DNA of 64,000 nt from DASUFP01 sp036274495 (GCA_036274495.1 DASUFP010000023.1:4413-68412); one strand, 5' to 3'. Counted from the stretch's first letter, positions 1 to 9,285 are shown. A program made the numbers and translations. Notes: a model not told the origin generated them from the letters alone.

Positions 1-45
1 CATTGAAAGGTTCTTTTTTGCAATTGCCTTTCCGGTTATGGCCAT

Positions 46-888
46 CTAGTGTCCCCCGGGACTCATTTTTTTATCGATGCGTTTCATATGACCCGAATGT
101 GCCGAAACTCCGGGGTTATCGTCCCAGAACTTGGCAGCTGACAGTTGGTTGCTATCCAGATTGTTGCCTGTTTCCATCACTTCAACTGCAGTTTTGTAGA
201 AATCGGATCCGGGTTTGATACTAAACGGCACAGGCAGTTCTTTGGGCCGGAAAGCCGATGCCGAATCAATCGCGAATGTTGAAATGAGGCTCCAGTGGGG
301 TTCGGCGGCATCCATAAAATCGGGTGGAGTTGGTTCCCATGAAACCTCTTCATGTCCAAGCGTGTAACGCTCCATGCCGCGTGTTTCTTTGAAGTGGTCG
401 GCAGCGGCTCTTTTCATTATTATTGCTGCCACAACTTTTCCATAGTCGGCCGACTGCTTAATTGTTTCATCGGTAATGCCGGTTGCTTTAAGAGAATCCA
501 GTACATGCTGTTCAAAAACGGACAGAATGTTTTTTGTGTAAACCAATGACCTGCCCACTTCACAAAAAGCTGTAAGTGCAGATATGGTAAAGTCACACTG
601 ACCGGCCATGGCAGGTTCTGCCATCTTATCAAATCCGTTCAGCCTGTCGGAGATACTCTTTTTTGCGGGGTCAATCTTACAAAGTGCCTCGTAAGCAGCG
701 AGGTTCGAATAGGCATAAATTCTTCCGGCAATAGGAGGAGGGAACATATCAACCATAACGGCCTCCGTCAACGTGTTTTCCCATGAATTAATCCATGCGC
801 CATTTTTATAATCGGCACGCACTGTATTTTTCTGACCACAGGAGTACACGAGTAACAATACTGTCAGTAAGGATATTGTTCTTTTCAT
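46..888 (-). CDS. Vanadium-haloperoxidase/PAP2-family lipoprotein, cut short by an in-frame TAG
   Basis: The 280 visible residues match the N-terminal part of the exported vanadium-dependent haloperoxidase-like (PAP2 superfamily) proteins of Bacteroidota: a lipobox-like LLVYSC at residues 12-17, then a helical domain with MFPPPIAGRIYAYSNLAAYE and KFWDDNP. The frame ends right after PGGH, where the family normally continues with Trp and the catalytic C-terminal half. The stop is TAG at 46-48, one base from TGG, and the same frame stays open to the window edge (reading MAITGKAIAKKNLSM). So this is probably a recent pseudogene or a sequencing error rather than a natural short protein. It starts two bases after the stop of the upstream cargo gene, in a likely operon with rpiB. 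The family assignment is by motif; whether the protein is functional is doubtful. Confidence 0.75.
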   Translation of the reverse strand: MKRTISLLTVLLLVYSCGQKNTVRADYKNGAWINSWENTLTEAVMVDMFPPPIAGRIYAYSNLAAYEALCKIDPAKKSISDRLNGFDKMAEPAMAGQCDFTISALTAFCEVGRSLVYTKNILSVFEQHVLDSLKATGITDETIKQSADYGKVVAAIIMKRAAADHFKETRGMERYTLGHEEVSWEPTPPDFMDAAEPHWSLISTFAIDSASAFRPKELPVPFSIKPGSDFYKTAVEVMETGNNLDSNQLSAAKFWDDNPGVSAHSGHMKRIDKKMSPGGH

Positions 889-890
889 TT

Positions 891-1823
891 CTATGGTGTT
901 GTCAAAATTATTTTTGTTATCTGTGTTTGCTTGTTATCGGTTATCAATCGAACCGTGTACATGCCGGCAGGAAGCGTAGGCAGTGGAGTCGTTGTTGTGC
1001 GGATGATTTCACCCGGATGCCGAAAGACCTCTCTTCCCGTAATATCGGTAATGCACAATTCCGTCACTTTTGATGTTCCTGTATTTACATGCAGTAATCC
1101 ATCGCCGAAATAAACACTTACCTGCTGAATGTCTGATGCGTTATCAACAGCAGTTGCCGCGACCGGAGTAACTGAAACGCCGTCCACAAAATAGTATGCG
1201 CCAAAAGAACCAATGGAATAAGGTTGGGTTACCGTTGTTGATGCGTCGTCATTAAAATTTCCGATGGTAATGTACTGCTCTCCGCCTGTCGCGACAAAAA
1301 TACCGGAGACCTTTTTCCAGCCGCTGGTATCATCGAGGGCGCCTGTTGTATTTATTATCTGGGGTATAACAGGAATATGCAATGAATTGGAATAGGGTCC
1401 CGGTGGGGCTGCACTTAAATAGGCGCCCAGCTCTTCTATTGCCTGAATGTAATTGTTGTGCAGACTCACATAAAATTCTACCTCGTATGCATTTCCGGCT
1501 ATAAGCGGAGTTGTTAATGTGCCCGTGATGTATTCGCGGTATTCGGTACCAAAGTTATATGCGATAATTCCCGCATAAGCCTCACCGTTATAGGGGATTT
1601 CGAGAGCAGGGATAATTGCCGGACAATTATAATTGTAATAGTCGGAGCTTGCGATGGAGGGTTTGCTCCAGTCGACAATATAGGTGTTGGCAAACTGGCC
1701 GAATCCCGGGCAGGTTAAGAAGAGATCCATTCCGGGATTTGAAACCAGGTTTTGAGCGTTAAGTGCGCTGCCGCCAGCCAAAACAAAAAAAACAAATAGG
1801 CGCAAACGGTTCATTAGCATCAT
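891..1823 (-). CDS. Secreted T9SS type A cargo protein with jelly-roll-like domain
   Basis: This 310-residue protein has an N-terminal signal peptide ending near ALNAQ and begins its mature part with NLVSNPGMD, a form common in Bacteroidota secreted proteins with a carbohydrate-binding-like beta-sandwich (AYAGIIAYNFGTEYREYITG). The last ~80 residues look like a type A T9SS sorting domain, with ITDITGREVFRH and ending in GMYTVRLITDNKQTQITKIIL. It would be exported by Sec and then moved across the outer membrane by the T9SS. Three ATG codons lie close together at the start (1823, 1820, 1814); the last also gives a good signal peptide. It sits 70 bases after an M28 peptidase gene and 2 bases before the haloperoxidase-like gene. 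The ligand is unknown. Confidence 0.75.
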   Translation of the reverse strand: MMLMNRLRLFVFFVLAGGSALNAQNLVSNPGMDLFLTCPGFGQFANTYIVDWSKPSIASSDYYNYNCPAIIPALEIPYNGEAYAGIIAYNFGTEYREYITGTLTTPLIAGNAYEVEFYVSLHNNYIQAIEELGAYLSAAPPGPYSNSLHIPVIPQIINTTGALDDTSGWKKVSGIFVATGGEQYITIGNFNDDASTTVTQPYSIGSFGAYYFVDGVSVTPVAATAVDNASDIQQVSVYFGDGLLHVNTGTSKVTELCITDITGREVFRHPGEIIRTTTTPLPTLPAGMYTVRLITDNKQTQITKIILTTP

Positions 1824-1867
1824 GAACAGGGTTTTGAGCTAATAAAATTAGTAAAATCCTGTTTAAT

Positions 1868-1893
1868 CCCACATTTGTTTAGCAAAATGTGGG
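1868..1893 (-). terminator. Intergenic stem-loop after the M28 peptidase gene
   Basis: A perfect 9-base inverted repeat (CCCACATTT ... AAATGTGGG, 8-base loop) directly abuts the peptidase stop codon. It is not followed by a T run on the minus strand, so it may be an mRNA-stabilising or partial terminator hairpin within the operon rather than a strong intrinsic terminator. Confidence 0.4.
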
Positions 1894-3450
1894 TCAATCA
1901 CCGGTAAAGGTAGCGTCTATCCTTTTGTCGCGGTTAGCCACTTCCCATGCAGTATGAAAAACAAGCCTTGCGATTCTTGCAGTTTTATCCAGATCAATTT
2001 TGTCCATTGTGTCGGTCGGCTTGTGATAATCGGCGTGCAAGCCCGTAAAGTAAAAAATCACCGGCACTCCTTTTTTAATAAAGTTGTAATGGTCGGAGCG
2101 GGAATAAAGGTGCAATCTTTCTGTAGGGTCATTGTATCTGTAATCGAGCCTCAGTTGCGAATAATATTGGTTTGCCTGTTCGTTAATGTTGTGCAGGTCT
2201 TTGCTCGTTCTGTCGGATCCGATAATATAAACATAATCGGTTGCGGGACCGTTAATTGTATCAACTCGTCCAATCATATCTATGTTGAGATCTGCAACAG
2301 TATTTTCGAGCGGAAAAACCGGGTGGTTGGTATAATACTCCGATCCCAGCAATCCTTTTTCTTCTCCTGTAAAAGTCATAAACAACACACTTCTGCGCGG
2401 TCCGTGACCCTCCTTTTTGGCGGCTGTCATTGCGGCTGCCATTGCCAAAAGAGAAGAACTTCCCGAACCATCATCGTCGGCGCCCCTGTAAATGTTTCCG
2501 TTCTTCATTCCTAAATGATCGAGGTGGGCGGTAATAATTACAATCTCATTTTTTAAGTCGCTTCCCTCTATGTATCCAAGTACGTTGTTACATGAAACTT
2601 TTGGCTGAGCCCCTTCAACATACAAGCTATCGGAAATTTCAACTGAAACAGGTTTCTTTTTTGAGGCGACTTTCTTTTCGTAAGAATTGATGTCGAGTTT
2701 ATTCAACCGCAAAAAATCATTTGCCATTTCAGGGGAAATATTAATCAGGGGAATTTCTGATTTGCCTTCAGAGTCTTCAAGCGCTATGTGTCCGGATGCA
2801 AGCCAGCGGTTAACACGATCGCTCTTTTCAACAAAATCGCTTTTAATCCACAACACCGCACGAGGGTTATACGAAGTACAATTTTTGATCCGCTCCTCTT
2901 TGCTTTGCGGCGCCGCCAGCTCTTGTCCGTTTTTGTTTTTAGGAACACCGTCGAGTAACATCACAATTTTCCCATCCACATTTACATTCTTGTAATCGTT
3001 CCAGCCCGATGCCGAATCAACTATTCCGTAACCGGCAAATACTATTTCTGAAACTTTAAATGAAACCGATCCGCATCCGGAAGTAGAGTAAAAATCCTGT
3101 CCTTCATTATAATGTTTCCTTCTGCCGTCAATAGTCATCCAGCCGGCAATAATATTTATAAGCGGCACTCTTTGATAGTATGTTCCGTTTGCAAGTGGCG
3201 GCATTCCCAGCTGTTGAAATACGCCCGCCACATAACGGGTTGCCTTTTCCATTCCGGGTGATGCCGTTTCTCTTCCTTCCAGGGAATCTGCTGTGAGCAC
3301 TTCCAGGTGACTGCCAATCGCTTTTCCTGTTATTAAAGAGGCATAGTGTTCCGATAAGCTGTCCTGGGCAACCCCGCTACCCGGAAAATAAACCAGATAA
3401 AAAATTACCAGCAACGCGCTGGTAATTAATTTGTTAGTTCTAAAAGTCAT
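1894..3450 (-). CDS. Exported M28-family zinc aminopeptidase with PA-like domain
   Basis: A 518-residue exported peptidase. A signal peptide covers about residues 1-29 (ending GVAQ). The middle section has the shape of a protease-associated insert (FAGYGIVDSASGWNDYKN, VDGKIVMLLDG). The M28 catalytic domain follows, with the di-zinc ligands visible: AHLDHLG (His near residue 309), GADDDGSG, FTGEEKGLLGS (catalytic and ligand Glu), LNIDMIGR and YSRSDHYNF. M28 enzymes of this layout release N-terminal amino acids in the periplasm or outside the cell. The gene starts 7 bases after the rpiB stop, suggesting co-transcription, although the two functions are not obviously linked. No sorting domain is visible at the C terminus, so a periplasmic location is likely. 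Confidence 0.88.
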   Translation of the reverse strand: MTFRTNKLITSALLVIFYLVYFPGSGVAQDSLSEHYASLITGKAIGSHLEVLTADSLEGRETASPGMEKATRYVAGVFQQLGMPPLANGTYYQRVPLINIIAGWMTIDGRRKHYNEGQDFYSTSGCGSVSFKVSEIVFAGYGIVDSASGWNDYKNVNVDGKIVMLLDGVPKNKNGQELAAPQSKEERIKNCTSYNPRAVLWIKSDFVEKSDRVNRWLASGHIALEDSEGKSEIPLINISPEMANDFLRLNKLDINSYEKKVASKKKPVSVEISDSLYVEGAQPKVSCNNVLGYIEGSDLKNEIVIITAHLDHLGMKNGNIYRGADDDGSGSSSLLAMAAAMTAAKKEGHGPRRSVLFMTFTGEEKGLLGSEYYTNHPVFPLENTVADLNIDMIGRVDTINGPATDYVYIIGSDRTSKDLHNINEQANQYYSQLRLDYRYNDPTERLHLYSRSDHYNFIKKGVPVIFYFTGLHADYHKPTDTMDKIDLDKTARIARLVFHTAWEVANRDKRIDATFTGD

Positions 3451-3457
3451 ATCGGCT

Positions 3458-3898
3458 TTATACTATCTCTATTTTTTCGACTCTTCTCTCATGCCGTCCG
3501 CCTTCAAATTCCGTTTCCAAAAAGGCCGCAGTAATAGCAATGGCGGTATCGGCATCTACAAAACGAGCCGGAATACATAAGATGTTCGCGTTATTATGCA
3601 TACGGGCCAATCTGGCTATTTCGGGAGTCCAGCAAAGTGCTGCTCTTATATTTTTATGTTTATTGGCAGCTATTGCCACACCGTTGCCGCTTCCGCAAAA
3701 AAGTATACCTATATCTACGCTCTTATCTGATACTCTTGTTGCAACCTGATGAGCAAAATCGGGGTAATCGACCGACTGTTCCGAATAGGTACCTACATCA
3801 ACAAGGGTATTACCGGTTTCTTTTAAATACTCCTTTATTGTTTCCTTACAGGTAAAACCGGCATGATCGGCACCCAGGGCAATCTTATTTGATTTCAT
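3458..3898 (-). CDS. rpiB: Ribose 5-phosphate isomerase B
   Basis: This 146-residue cytoplasmic enzyme interconverts ribose 5-phosphate and ribulose 5-phosphate in the non-oxidative pentose phosphate pathway. The sequence is typical of RpiB/LacAB isomerases at full length: IALGADHAGF at the N terminus, VDVGTYSEQSVDYPDFA, the catalytic-loop motif GILFCGSGNG with its Cys, NKHKNIRAALCW and ARLARMHNNANILCIPAR. It is the first gene of a minus-strand run leading into the M28 peptidase 7 bases downstream, and it faces a 537-base AT-rich region shared with nadA. Confidence 0.95.
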   Translation of the reverse strand: MKSNKIALGADHAGFTCKETIKEYLKETGNTLVDVGTYSEQSVDYPDFAHQVATRVSDKSVDIGILFCGSGNGVAIAANKHKNIRAALCWTPEIARLARMHNNANILCIPARFVDADTAIAITAAFLETEFEGGRHERRVEKIEIV

Positions 3899-4435
3899 AA
3901 CGCCATATAAATGATAGAGTTAACACCAATAACAGGGTTGAATTTTTTAGTAAATTTACTTAATTAACAGGTATCGCACGTTAACAGGTACCTGCGGTTC
4001 ATAAAAAACTACCGAAGTGGTATTGAGCCTCTTATAGTATGCAGTTATTCACCGCATTGTTGTTGAATAATAAATATTGTGCTGATAACTATTTACAAAA
4101 AAAGGTTGGATTTATCAATGCAGTTTTCGTTTAACAAAATAGTTCATAATTCATGTTTGAGAAACAGTATAACTAATGAAAACCTTTAAACATAATAACG
4201 CACAATTTTAACCTGATAAATACATTAAGTAATAAACATCACTCTATATTTACCGGTTGTTAATAACGTTTAAAGAGAATAAAAATCAACCATTTGGTAA
4301 ATCATAACTCCTCTTATTTTGTTTATAACCTGTAGTAACTGACAATCACAATCAATTGCTAAAAATGTTTTAAACCATACTAACAGGCTATTATTAACAT
4401 TTAAATTATTTAAAGATTAAAATATAAATATAATA
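3899..4435. other. Long AT-rich divergent intergenic region between rpiB and nadA
   Basis: This 537-base stretch holds no credible ORF. It is much more AT-rich than the flanking genes and separates two divergent genes, so it probably carries both promoters. On the minus strand TAAATTTA near 3947-3960 resembles a -7 element for rpiB with one mismatch. The 10-mer TTAACAGGTA occurs twice (3964-3973 and 3981-3990, 17 bases apart), a possible regulator site. I found no strong terminator, riboswitch or RNA gene. Confidence 0.5.
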
Positions 4436-5434
4436 ATGGGACATGCGGTAGCAGATGAGTTGACTAGGGATGGGTATCTTCGCCGTCCCGTTGATCCATC
4501 ACTGGATTTGTTTGAAGAAATACGAAAATTAAAAAAGGAAAAAAATGCAATCATACTGGCACATTACTACCAAAATGCAGACATACAGGATATTGCAGAT
4601 TACAGGGGCGACAGCCTGGGATTAGCCCAGGAGGCTGAAAAAACAGATGCCTCAATGATTGTTTTTGCAGGAGTTCATTTTATGGCTGAAACAGCCAAAT
4701 TATTAAACCCTTCCAAAAAGGTAGTGCTGCCCGATTTAAAGGCCGGATGTTCATTGGCTGATGCCTGTCCTGCAGATACGTTCAGAAAATTTCGTGAAGC
4801 GCACCCTGATCATGTTGTAGTGTCTTATATTAATTGTACCGCCGAAATAAAAGCGCTGAGCGATATAATTTGTACTTCATCCAATGCCGCTGTTATAGTT
4901 GAATCCATTCCGCAAGACAAACCGATAATATTTGCTCCCGATAAAAATCTGGGTGCTTACATTGCAAAAAAAACAGGAAGGGAATTATTATTGTGGGATG
5001 GATCATGCATGGTTCATGAGATTTTTTCATTGGAAAAAATAGAAAAATTAAAGAGACAACATCCACATGCCAAAATAATTGCACATCCTGAATGTGAAGA
5101 TCATATATTAAAACAGGCCGATTTTATAGGAAGCACCACCGCATTATTAAAGTATACTAAAAGCGATTCTGCCAAAACATTTATTGTGGTAACCGAAGCA
5201 GGCATTTTACATCAAATGCAGTTAGCCAGTCCGGATAAATCATTTATAGCAGCACCACCTGATAATACATGTGCGTGTAATGAATGTCCTTATATGAAAT
5301 TAAATACGTTGGAAAAATTGTATTTATGTATGAAATATGAAATGCCTGAAATACTTTTACCCGAATCACTTGCCAAACAAGCATTGATTCCTTTAAAAAG
5401 AATGCTTGAAATTTCAGCAAAGGCGGGATTATGA
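4436..5434 (+). CDS. nadA: Quinolinate synthase A
   Basis: NadA condenses iminoaspartate with dihydroxyacetone phosphate to quinolinate in de novo NAD synthesis, using a [4Fe-4S] cluster. The 332-residue product has the expected motifs: ILAHYYQNADIQDIADYRGD, FAGVHFMAETAKLL, LKAGCSLADACPAD (first cluster Cys region), VSYINCTAEIKA, and CACNECPYMKLNTLEKLYLC near the C terminus with the CxxC-type cluster ligands. Length is normal for the family. The ATG at 4436 follows a long AT-rich leader. The stop overlaps the start of the next gene (ATGA at 5431), so the two are translationally coupled. nadB and nadC are not in the window. Confidence 0.96.
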   Translation: MGHAVADELTRDGYLRRPVDPSLDLFEEIRKLKKEKNAIILAHYYQNADIQDIADYRGDSLGLAQEAEKTDASMIVFAGVHFMAETAKLLNPSKKVVLPDLKAGCSLADACPADTFRKFREAHPDHVVVSYINCTAEIKALSDIICTSSNAAVIVESIPQDKPIIFAPDKNLGAYIAKKTGRELLLWDGSCMVHEIFSLEKIEKLKRQHPHAKIIAHPECEDHILKQADFIGSTTALLKYTKSDSAKTFIVVTEAGILHQMQLASPDKSFIAAPPDNTCACNECPYMKLNTLEKLYLCMKYEMPEILLPESLAKQALIPLKRMLEISAKAGL

Positions 5435-6981
5435 ACAGACTCATTTTTATCAATAGTATCAAGTCTATATTGATTAGCTGTTTGATGCTTATGTGTCAAC
5501 TGCAATCAGCTGCACAGCAGGCCGACACCACCGGGATGAATGGCTATAAAGTATTTTACTTTCCGGGTGGAACTGTTAAAAGCAGCGAGGGTACTATGCT
5601 GAATGGAAGACCCGATGGTTACTGGAAGGCCTATTATGAAAACGGCATACTTAAATCGGAGGGTACCCGCACAAATGGAAGTGTAGAGGGTGCCTGGAAA
5701 TTTTATAACGAGGACGGAAGCAAATCGGCCGAATACTATTATGTAGGCGGAAAAAAAGATAGTTTACAAAAAGAATATTTCGCTTCGGGCGCATTGCGGT
5801 CGGAAGTAATGTTTAAAGGAGGAGTAAGCGATGGAAAGGGTTTGTTTTATAATGAATCGGGATATCTTGAACAGGAGATAAATTATGCAGAGGGACTGGA
5901 AAACGGGTTATCAAAAACATTTGCTCCCGACGGAAGAATCATTACACTTACACAATACAAGAACGGCTATGTTACCAAACAGGAAAAAATAAACAGAACC
6001 GACAAGTTTGATATGAAGCAGGGTGTTTGGAAAGAATTTTATCCTGATTCAAAAGTAATGACAGAAGCAACATATAAGGATGATAAATTGGAAGGTGTTT
6101 ACAAAACATACAAACCCGATGGATCGCTTAAGAAAATGGAAATTTATAAGGATGGGCTGTTGGTTGTGGACGAACGCCCCGATGTAAAACTTGAAATAGA
6201 GCGGGATTACCATACCAACGGACATGTAAAATCATCGGTTAATTTAATTGATGGTAAAAAGCAGGGCGTTTACCGGGAGTATTCAAAAGACGGAACGGTA
6301 ACCGCATCCAAATTGTACCGCGACGACGAAGTGGTGGCGGACGGACTGGTTGATAAAAGTATGAAGTACCAGGGTCACTGGAAATTTTATTATAAAAACG
6401 GCAAAATACATTCAGAAGGTAATTTTGTAGATGGTAACCGGGATAGCGTTTGGAAGTTTTATTATGAAAACGGCGCGTTGATGCAGGAGGGCGCCTATTT
6501 AAACAATAAACCCGATGGTGACTGGAAGTGGTATTATATGAATGGCAAGCCGCTTCGCATTGAGCATTATAAAAAAGGGAAAGAGGACGGACAAACAACA
6601 GAGTATAATGAACAGGGTGACGTTACCGCAAGCGGAAGTTATGTATTAGGCCAGCGCGAAGGCGAATGGAAGTTTTTCAGCGGCTCTTATACCGAAGAAG
6701 GTGAATATACCGAGGGACTCCGTACAGGAAACTGGAAAGGGTATTTTTCAAATGGCAAAATAGCATTTGAGGGTGGTTATTTCGATGGCAACGAAAACGG
6801 AGAACACCGCTATTATTACGACAACGGCAAAGTAAGAGAGATCCGCAACTACAAACTGGGACTGGCCGATGGCGAGTGGAAGTCGTACGATGTAACCGGC
6901 CAGCTCATTTTAACTACCACTTTTTTAGCGGGCCAGGCCATAAAATATGATGGATTTCGGGCCGATCCGGCCAAAAAGTGA
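5431..6981 (+). CDS. Secreted MORN-repeat (YwqK-like) protein
   Basis: The 516-residue protein has a signal peptide (residues 1-29, ending SAAQQ) and is almost wholly built of about 18 short repeats of the MORN_2/YwqK type, such as YYENGILKSEGTRTNG, DGYWKAYYENG and GDWKWYYMNGKPLR. These repeats form beta-hairpin sheets used as binding or scaffold surfaces; in Bacteroidota such exported proteins are common and of unknown specific role. Databases often label them toxin-antitoxin YwqK antitoxins, but no toxin gene is nearby and the signal peptide argues for an envelope role. No T9SS sorting domain is seen. Its ATG overlaps the nadA stop. Confidence 0.75.
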   Translation: MNRLIFINSIKSILISCLMLMCQLQSAAQQADTTGMNGYKVFYFPGGTVKSSEGTMLNGRPDGYWKAYYENGILKSEGTRTNGSVEGAWKFYNEDGSKSAEYYYVGGKKDSLQKEYFASGALRSEVMFKGGVSDGKGLFYNESGYLEQEINYAEGLENGLSKTFAPDGRIITLTQYKNGYVTKQEKINRTDKFDMKQGVWKEFYPDSKVMTEATYKDDKLEGVYKTYKPDGSLKKMEIYKDGLLVVDERPDVKLEIERDYHTNGHVKSSVNLIDGKKQGVYREYSKDGTVTASKLYRDDEVVADGLVDKSMKYQGHWKFYYKNGKIHSEGNFVDGNRDSVWKFYYENGALMQEGAYLNNKPDGDWKWYYMNGKPLRIEHYKKGKEDGQTTEYNEQGDVTASGSYVLGQREGEWKFFSGSYTEEGEYTEGLRTGNWKGYFSNGKIAFEGGYFDGNENGEHRYYYDNGKVREIRNYKLGLADGEWKSYDVTGQLILTTTFLAGQAIKYDGFRADPAKK

Positions 6982-6989
6982 GCTTTTGT

Positions 6990-7007
6990 AAGGTTTCGTA
7001 ACCTTTT
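6990..7007 (+). terminator. Weak stem-loop terminator after the MORN gene
   Basis: AAGGTT and AACCTT pair around a TCGT loop and run into TTTT. The six-base stem is AT-rich, so this is a weak candidate. Confidence 0.3.
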
Positions 7008-7107
7008 AAGACCCATTTCAGTTTAACGACCTGTTGAAAAGAAGGCAAACGTCTGCCCTCTCGTAAACGACTGTATAACAACCAATTAATTATACCTATT
7101 CAAGGTC

Positions 7108-9267
7108 ATGAAAAGCTCAGTCTTTCTGCGTATCGCGATTCTGTTTTTGACAATTATTGTCCAGTCGCCCTCTTTTGCCCAAAACAATCCGGCATGGAAA
7201 GCCGACCGGCTGTATGCCGAATATGCCTATTCGAAGGCTATCCCGGAGTATGAGAAGGTGCTGGAGAAGCACCCCGACAATGTTAATGTTATGCGCAAGC
7301 TGGCGGATTGCTACCGGCTGGTGAACGACAACAAAAAAGCGGAAGAGGCATATGCAAGACTGGTTCAGCGCCCCGACGCTTTGCCAATAGAGAAGTTATA
7401 TTATGCCCAGGCACTCATGTACAACGGAAAATATTCGGAAGCACAACAAGCGTATGATAATTACGAATTAATTGACAGCACCGATGAGCGTGCGTTAAGT
7501 GCGCTTTCGGCAATTGAAAAAATGGAAGATTTTTACCGCGACAGTGCACGGGCAAAAGTTCAGAATCTTTCCATTAATACCGACAAGGCCGATTTTAGTC
7601 CTGTAATGTTTAACGGCGGAATCGTTTTTGTTTCGTCGCGCGAAACAGGCGTAAAGGATAAAACACACAGCTGGACAGGCAATCCGTTTCTTACACTTTA
7701 TTATGCAACCGGCTCAGCCGAGAATTTTAAACAGGCCGAAGCCTTTTCAAAAGACATTATTTCTAAATACAATGATGGCCCCGCATGTTTTTCGCCTGAT
7801 GGAAAAGAAATGTATTTTACCCGTAACAACAGCCAGGTAAGTAACAAAAAAGATAAAATTGTAAAATTAAAAATTGTAATTGCCAAACTTGTCGAAGGCA
7901 AATGGGTTGAGTCGGCCGAGTTCCCTTTCAACAACATTCAATATAGCTGTGCGCATGCATGGCTGACAAAAGAAGGAAATCGCGTTTACTTTTCGTCAGA
8001 TATGCCAGGAGGATTTGGTGGCATGGATTTATACTATACCGAAAAAACAGCAGATGGCTGGGGCAAACCGGTAAATCTCGGAAAGCATATTAACACCAAA
8101 GGCAACGAAGTATTTCCGTTTGTAAACGAAGACGGCACACTTTACTTTGCTTCAAACGGACATGTTGGATTAGGTGGCCTGGATATTTATGAAAGCAAAG
8201 CGAACGATACCACCTGGTCGGAGCCCGTTAATATGGGATATCCGATTAACACCAACAACGACGACTTTGGTTTAGTCCTCGATCGTCCGGGAATCAACGG
8301 CTATATGTCCTCTAACCGCTCTGGCGGAAAAGGTGATGATGATATTTATGCAGTTCAGATATTCCGCAAAGTTATTGTATCGGGCGTAGTGTCTGATAAA
8401 ACAACCGGCCTGCCTCTTGAACTTGCATCTGTTACTTTATTAAATAAAAAAGGTAAGGAAATCGGTACCATTACTACGGGCATCAACGGCGCTTATGAAT
8501 TTGAACTGGATGTGAACGAAGAATATTCTATTGTTGCAACAAAGCCGGCCTATTCGAAAGAAACAAAAACTGTTTCCACAATAAATCCCACAACCACACA
8601 CATGATTGTTGACTTTCAGTTGGAAAAACTTGTGTATGGTGTTGAAGGAATTGTGTACGACAAAGAGACAAAAGCACCTATAACCGGCGCAACAGTTGCG
8701 CTTGTTGACCCTGTTTCAGGAAAAGAACTTGCAACAACAGTTACAGCAGCCGACGGATATTATTACTTCAGTCTCGAGGCAGATAAAAACTATAAACTCA
8801 GAGCAGCAGCCGAAGGCTATTTTGCAAAGAGTGATGCGGTGAGTACTATCGGCGCGAAGCCGGGAATCATTAAAAAGGATTTGCCTCTCGACAAGCTTAT
8901 TCTCAACAAACCTATTCGTCTCGACAACATCTATTACGATCTTGCCAAATGGAACATTCGTCCTGATGCTGCAAAAGAACTTGATAAGCTGGTTCAGATC
9001 ATGCGCGACAATCCAACCATTGTAATTGAGCTCAGTTCGCATACCGACAGCCGCGCAAGCGACGCGTATAACATGAAGCTTTCCGAAAAGCGTGCTCAGT
9101 CTGCAGTTAAATACATTATCGAAAAAGGAGGAATCGACAAATCGCGCATTACCGCAAAAGGATATGGCGAAACAATGCTGATCAACCGTTGCGCTAACGG
9201 AGTTAAGTGCAGTGAAAAAGAACACCAGGAAAACCGCCGTACAGAGTTTAAAGTACTGAAACTCTGA
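7108..9267 (+). CDS. PorE-like protein: TPR, PD40 propeller, carboxypeptidase-regulatory and OmpA domains
   Basis: The 719-residue exported protein has, in order, a signal peptide (1-25, ending SFAQ), TPR-like helices (about 30-140: YAYSKAIPEYEKVLEKHPDN), PD40/WD40-like propeller blades (150-425: CFSPDGKEMYFTRNN, YFSSDMPGGFGGMDLYY, GYMSSNRSGGKGDDDIY), two carboxypeptidase-regulatory beta-sandwiches (430-600) and an OmpA peptidoglycan-binding domain (610-719: ELSSHTDSRAS, QNRRTEFKV). This order matches PorE of the type IX secretion machinery, which links it to peptidoglycan. Bacteroidota carry many paralogues, and this copy lacks a lipobox and a neighbouring porP gene, so its exact role in the T9SS is inferred. 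It ends at a good intrinsic terminator. Confidence 0.85.
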   Translation: MKSSVFLRIAILFLTIIVQSPSFAQNNPAWKADRLYAEYAYSKAIPEYEKVLEKHPDNVNVMRKLADCYRLVNDNKKAEEAYARLVQRPDALPIEKLYYAQALMYNGKYSEAQQAYDNYELIDSTDERALSALSAIEKMEDFYRDSARAKVQNLSINTDKADFSPVMFNGGIVFVSSRETGVKDKTHSWTGNPFLTLYYATGSAENFKQAEAFSKDIISKYNDGPACFSPDGKEMYFTRNNSQVSNKKDKIVKLKIVIAKLVEGKWVESAEFPFNNIQYSCAHAWLTKEGNRVYFSSDMPGGFGGMDLYYTEKTADGWGKPVNLGKHINTKGNEVFPFVNEDGTLYFASNGHVGLGGLDIYESKANDTTWSEPVNMGYPINTNNDDFGLVLDRPGINGYMSSNRSGGKGDDDIYAVQIFRKVIVSGVVSDKTTGLPLELASVTLLNKKGKEIGTITTGINGAYEFELDVNEEYSIVATKPAYSKETKTVSTINPTTTHMIVDFQLEKLVYGVEGIVYDKETKAPITGATVALVDPVSGKELATTVTAADGYYYFSLEADKNYKLRAAAEGYFAKSDAVSTIGAKPGIIKKDLPLDKLILNKPIRLDNIYYDLAKWNIRPDAAKELDKLVQIMRDNPTIVIELSSHTDSRASDAYNMKLSEKRAQSAVKYIIEKGGIDKSRITAKGYGETMLINRCANGVKCSEKEHQENRRTEFKVLKL

Positions 9268-9285
9268 CAGCATTGATAACAGTAC

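Noticed and set aside
1954..2514. 186-residue plus-strand ORF
   Set aside because: It is antisense to the catalytic domain of the M28 peptidase and has no features of its own.
5431..6981. MORN protein as a toxin-antitoxin antitoxin
   Set aside because: The YwqK label comes from repeat similarity only; the protein is exported and has no toxin partner beside it.
8716..9273. 185-residue minus-strand ORF
   Set aside because: It is antisense to the OmpA domain of the PorE-like gene.
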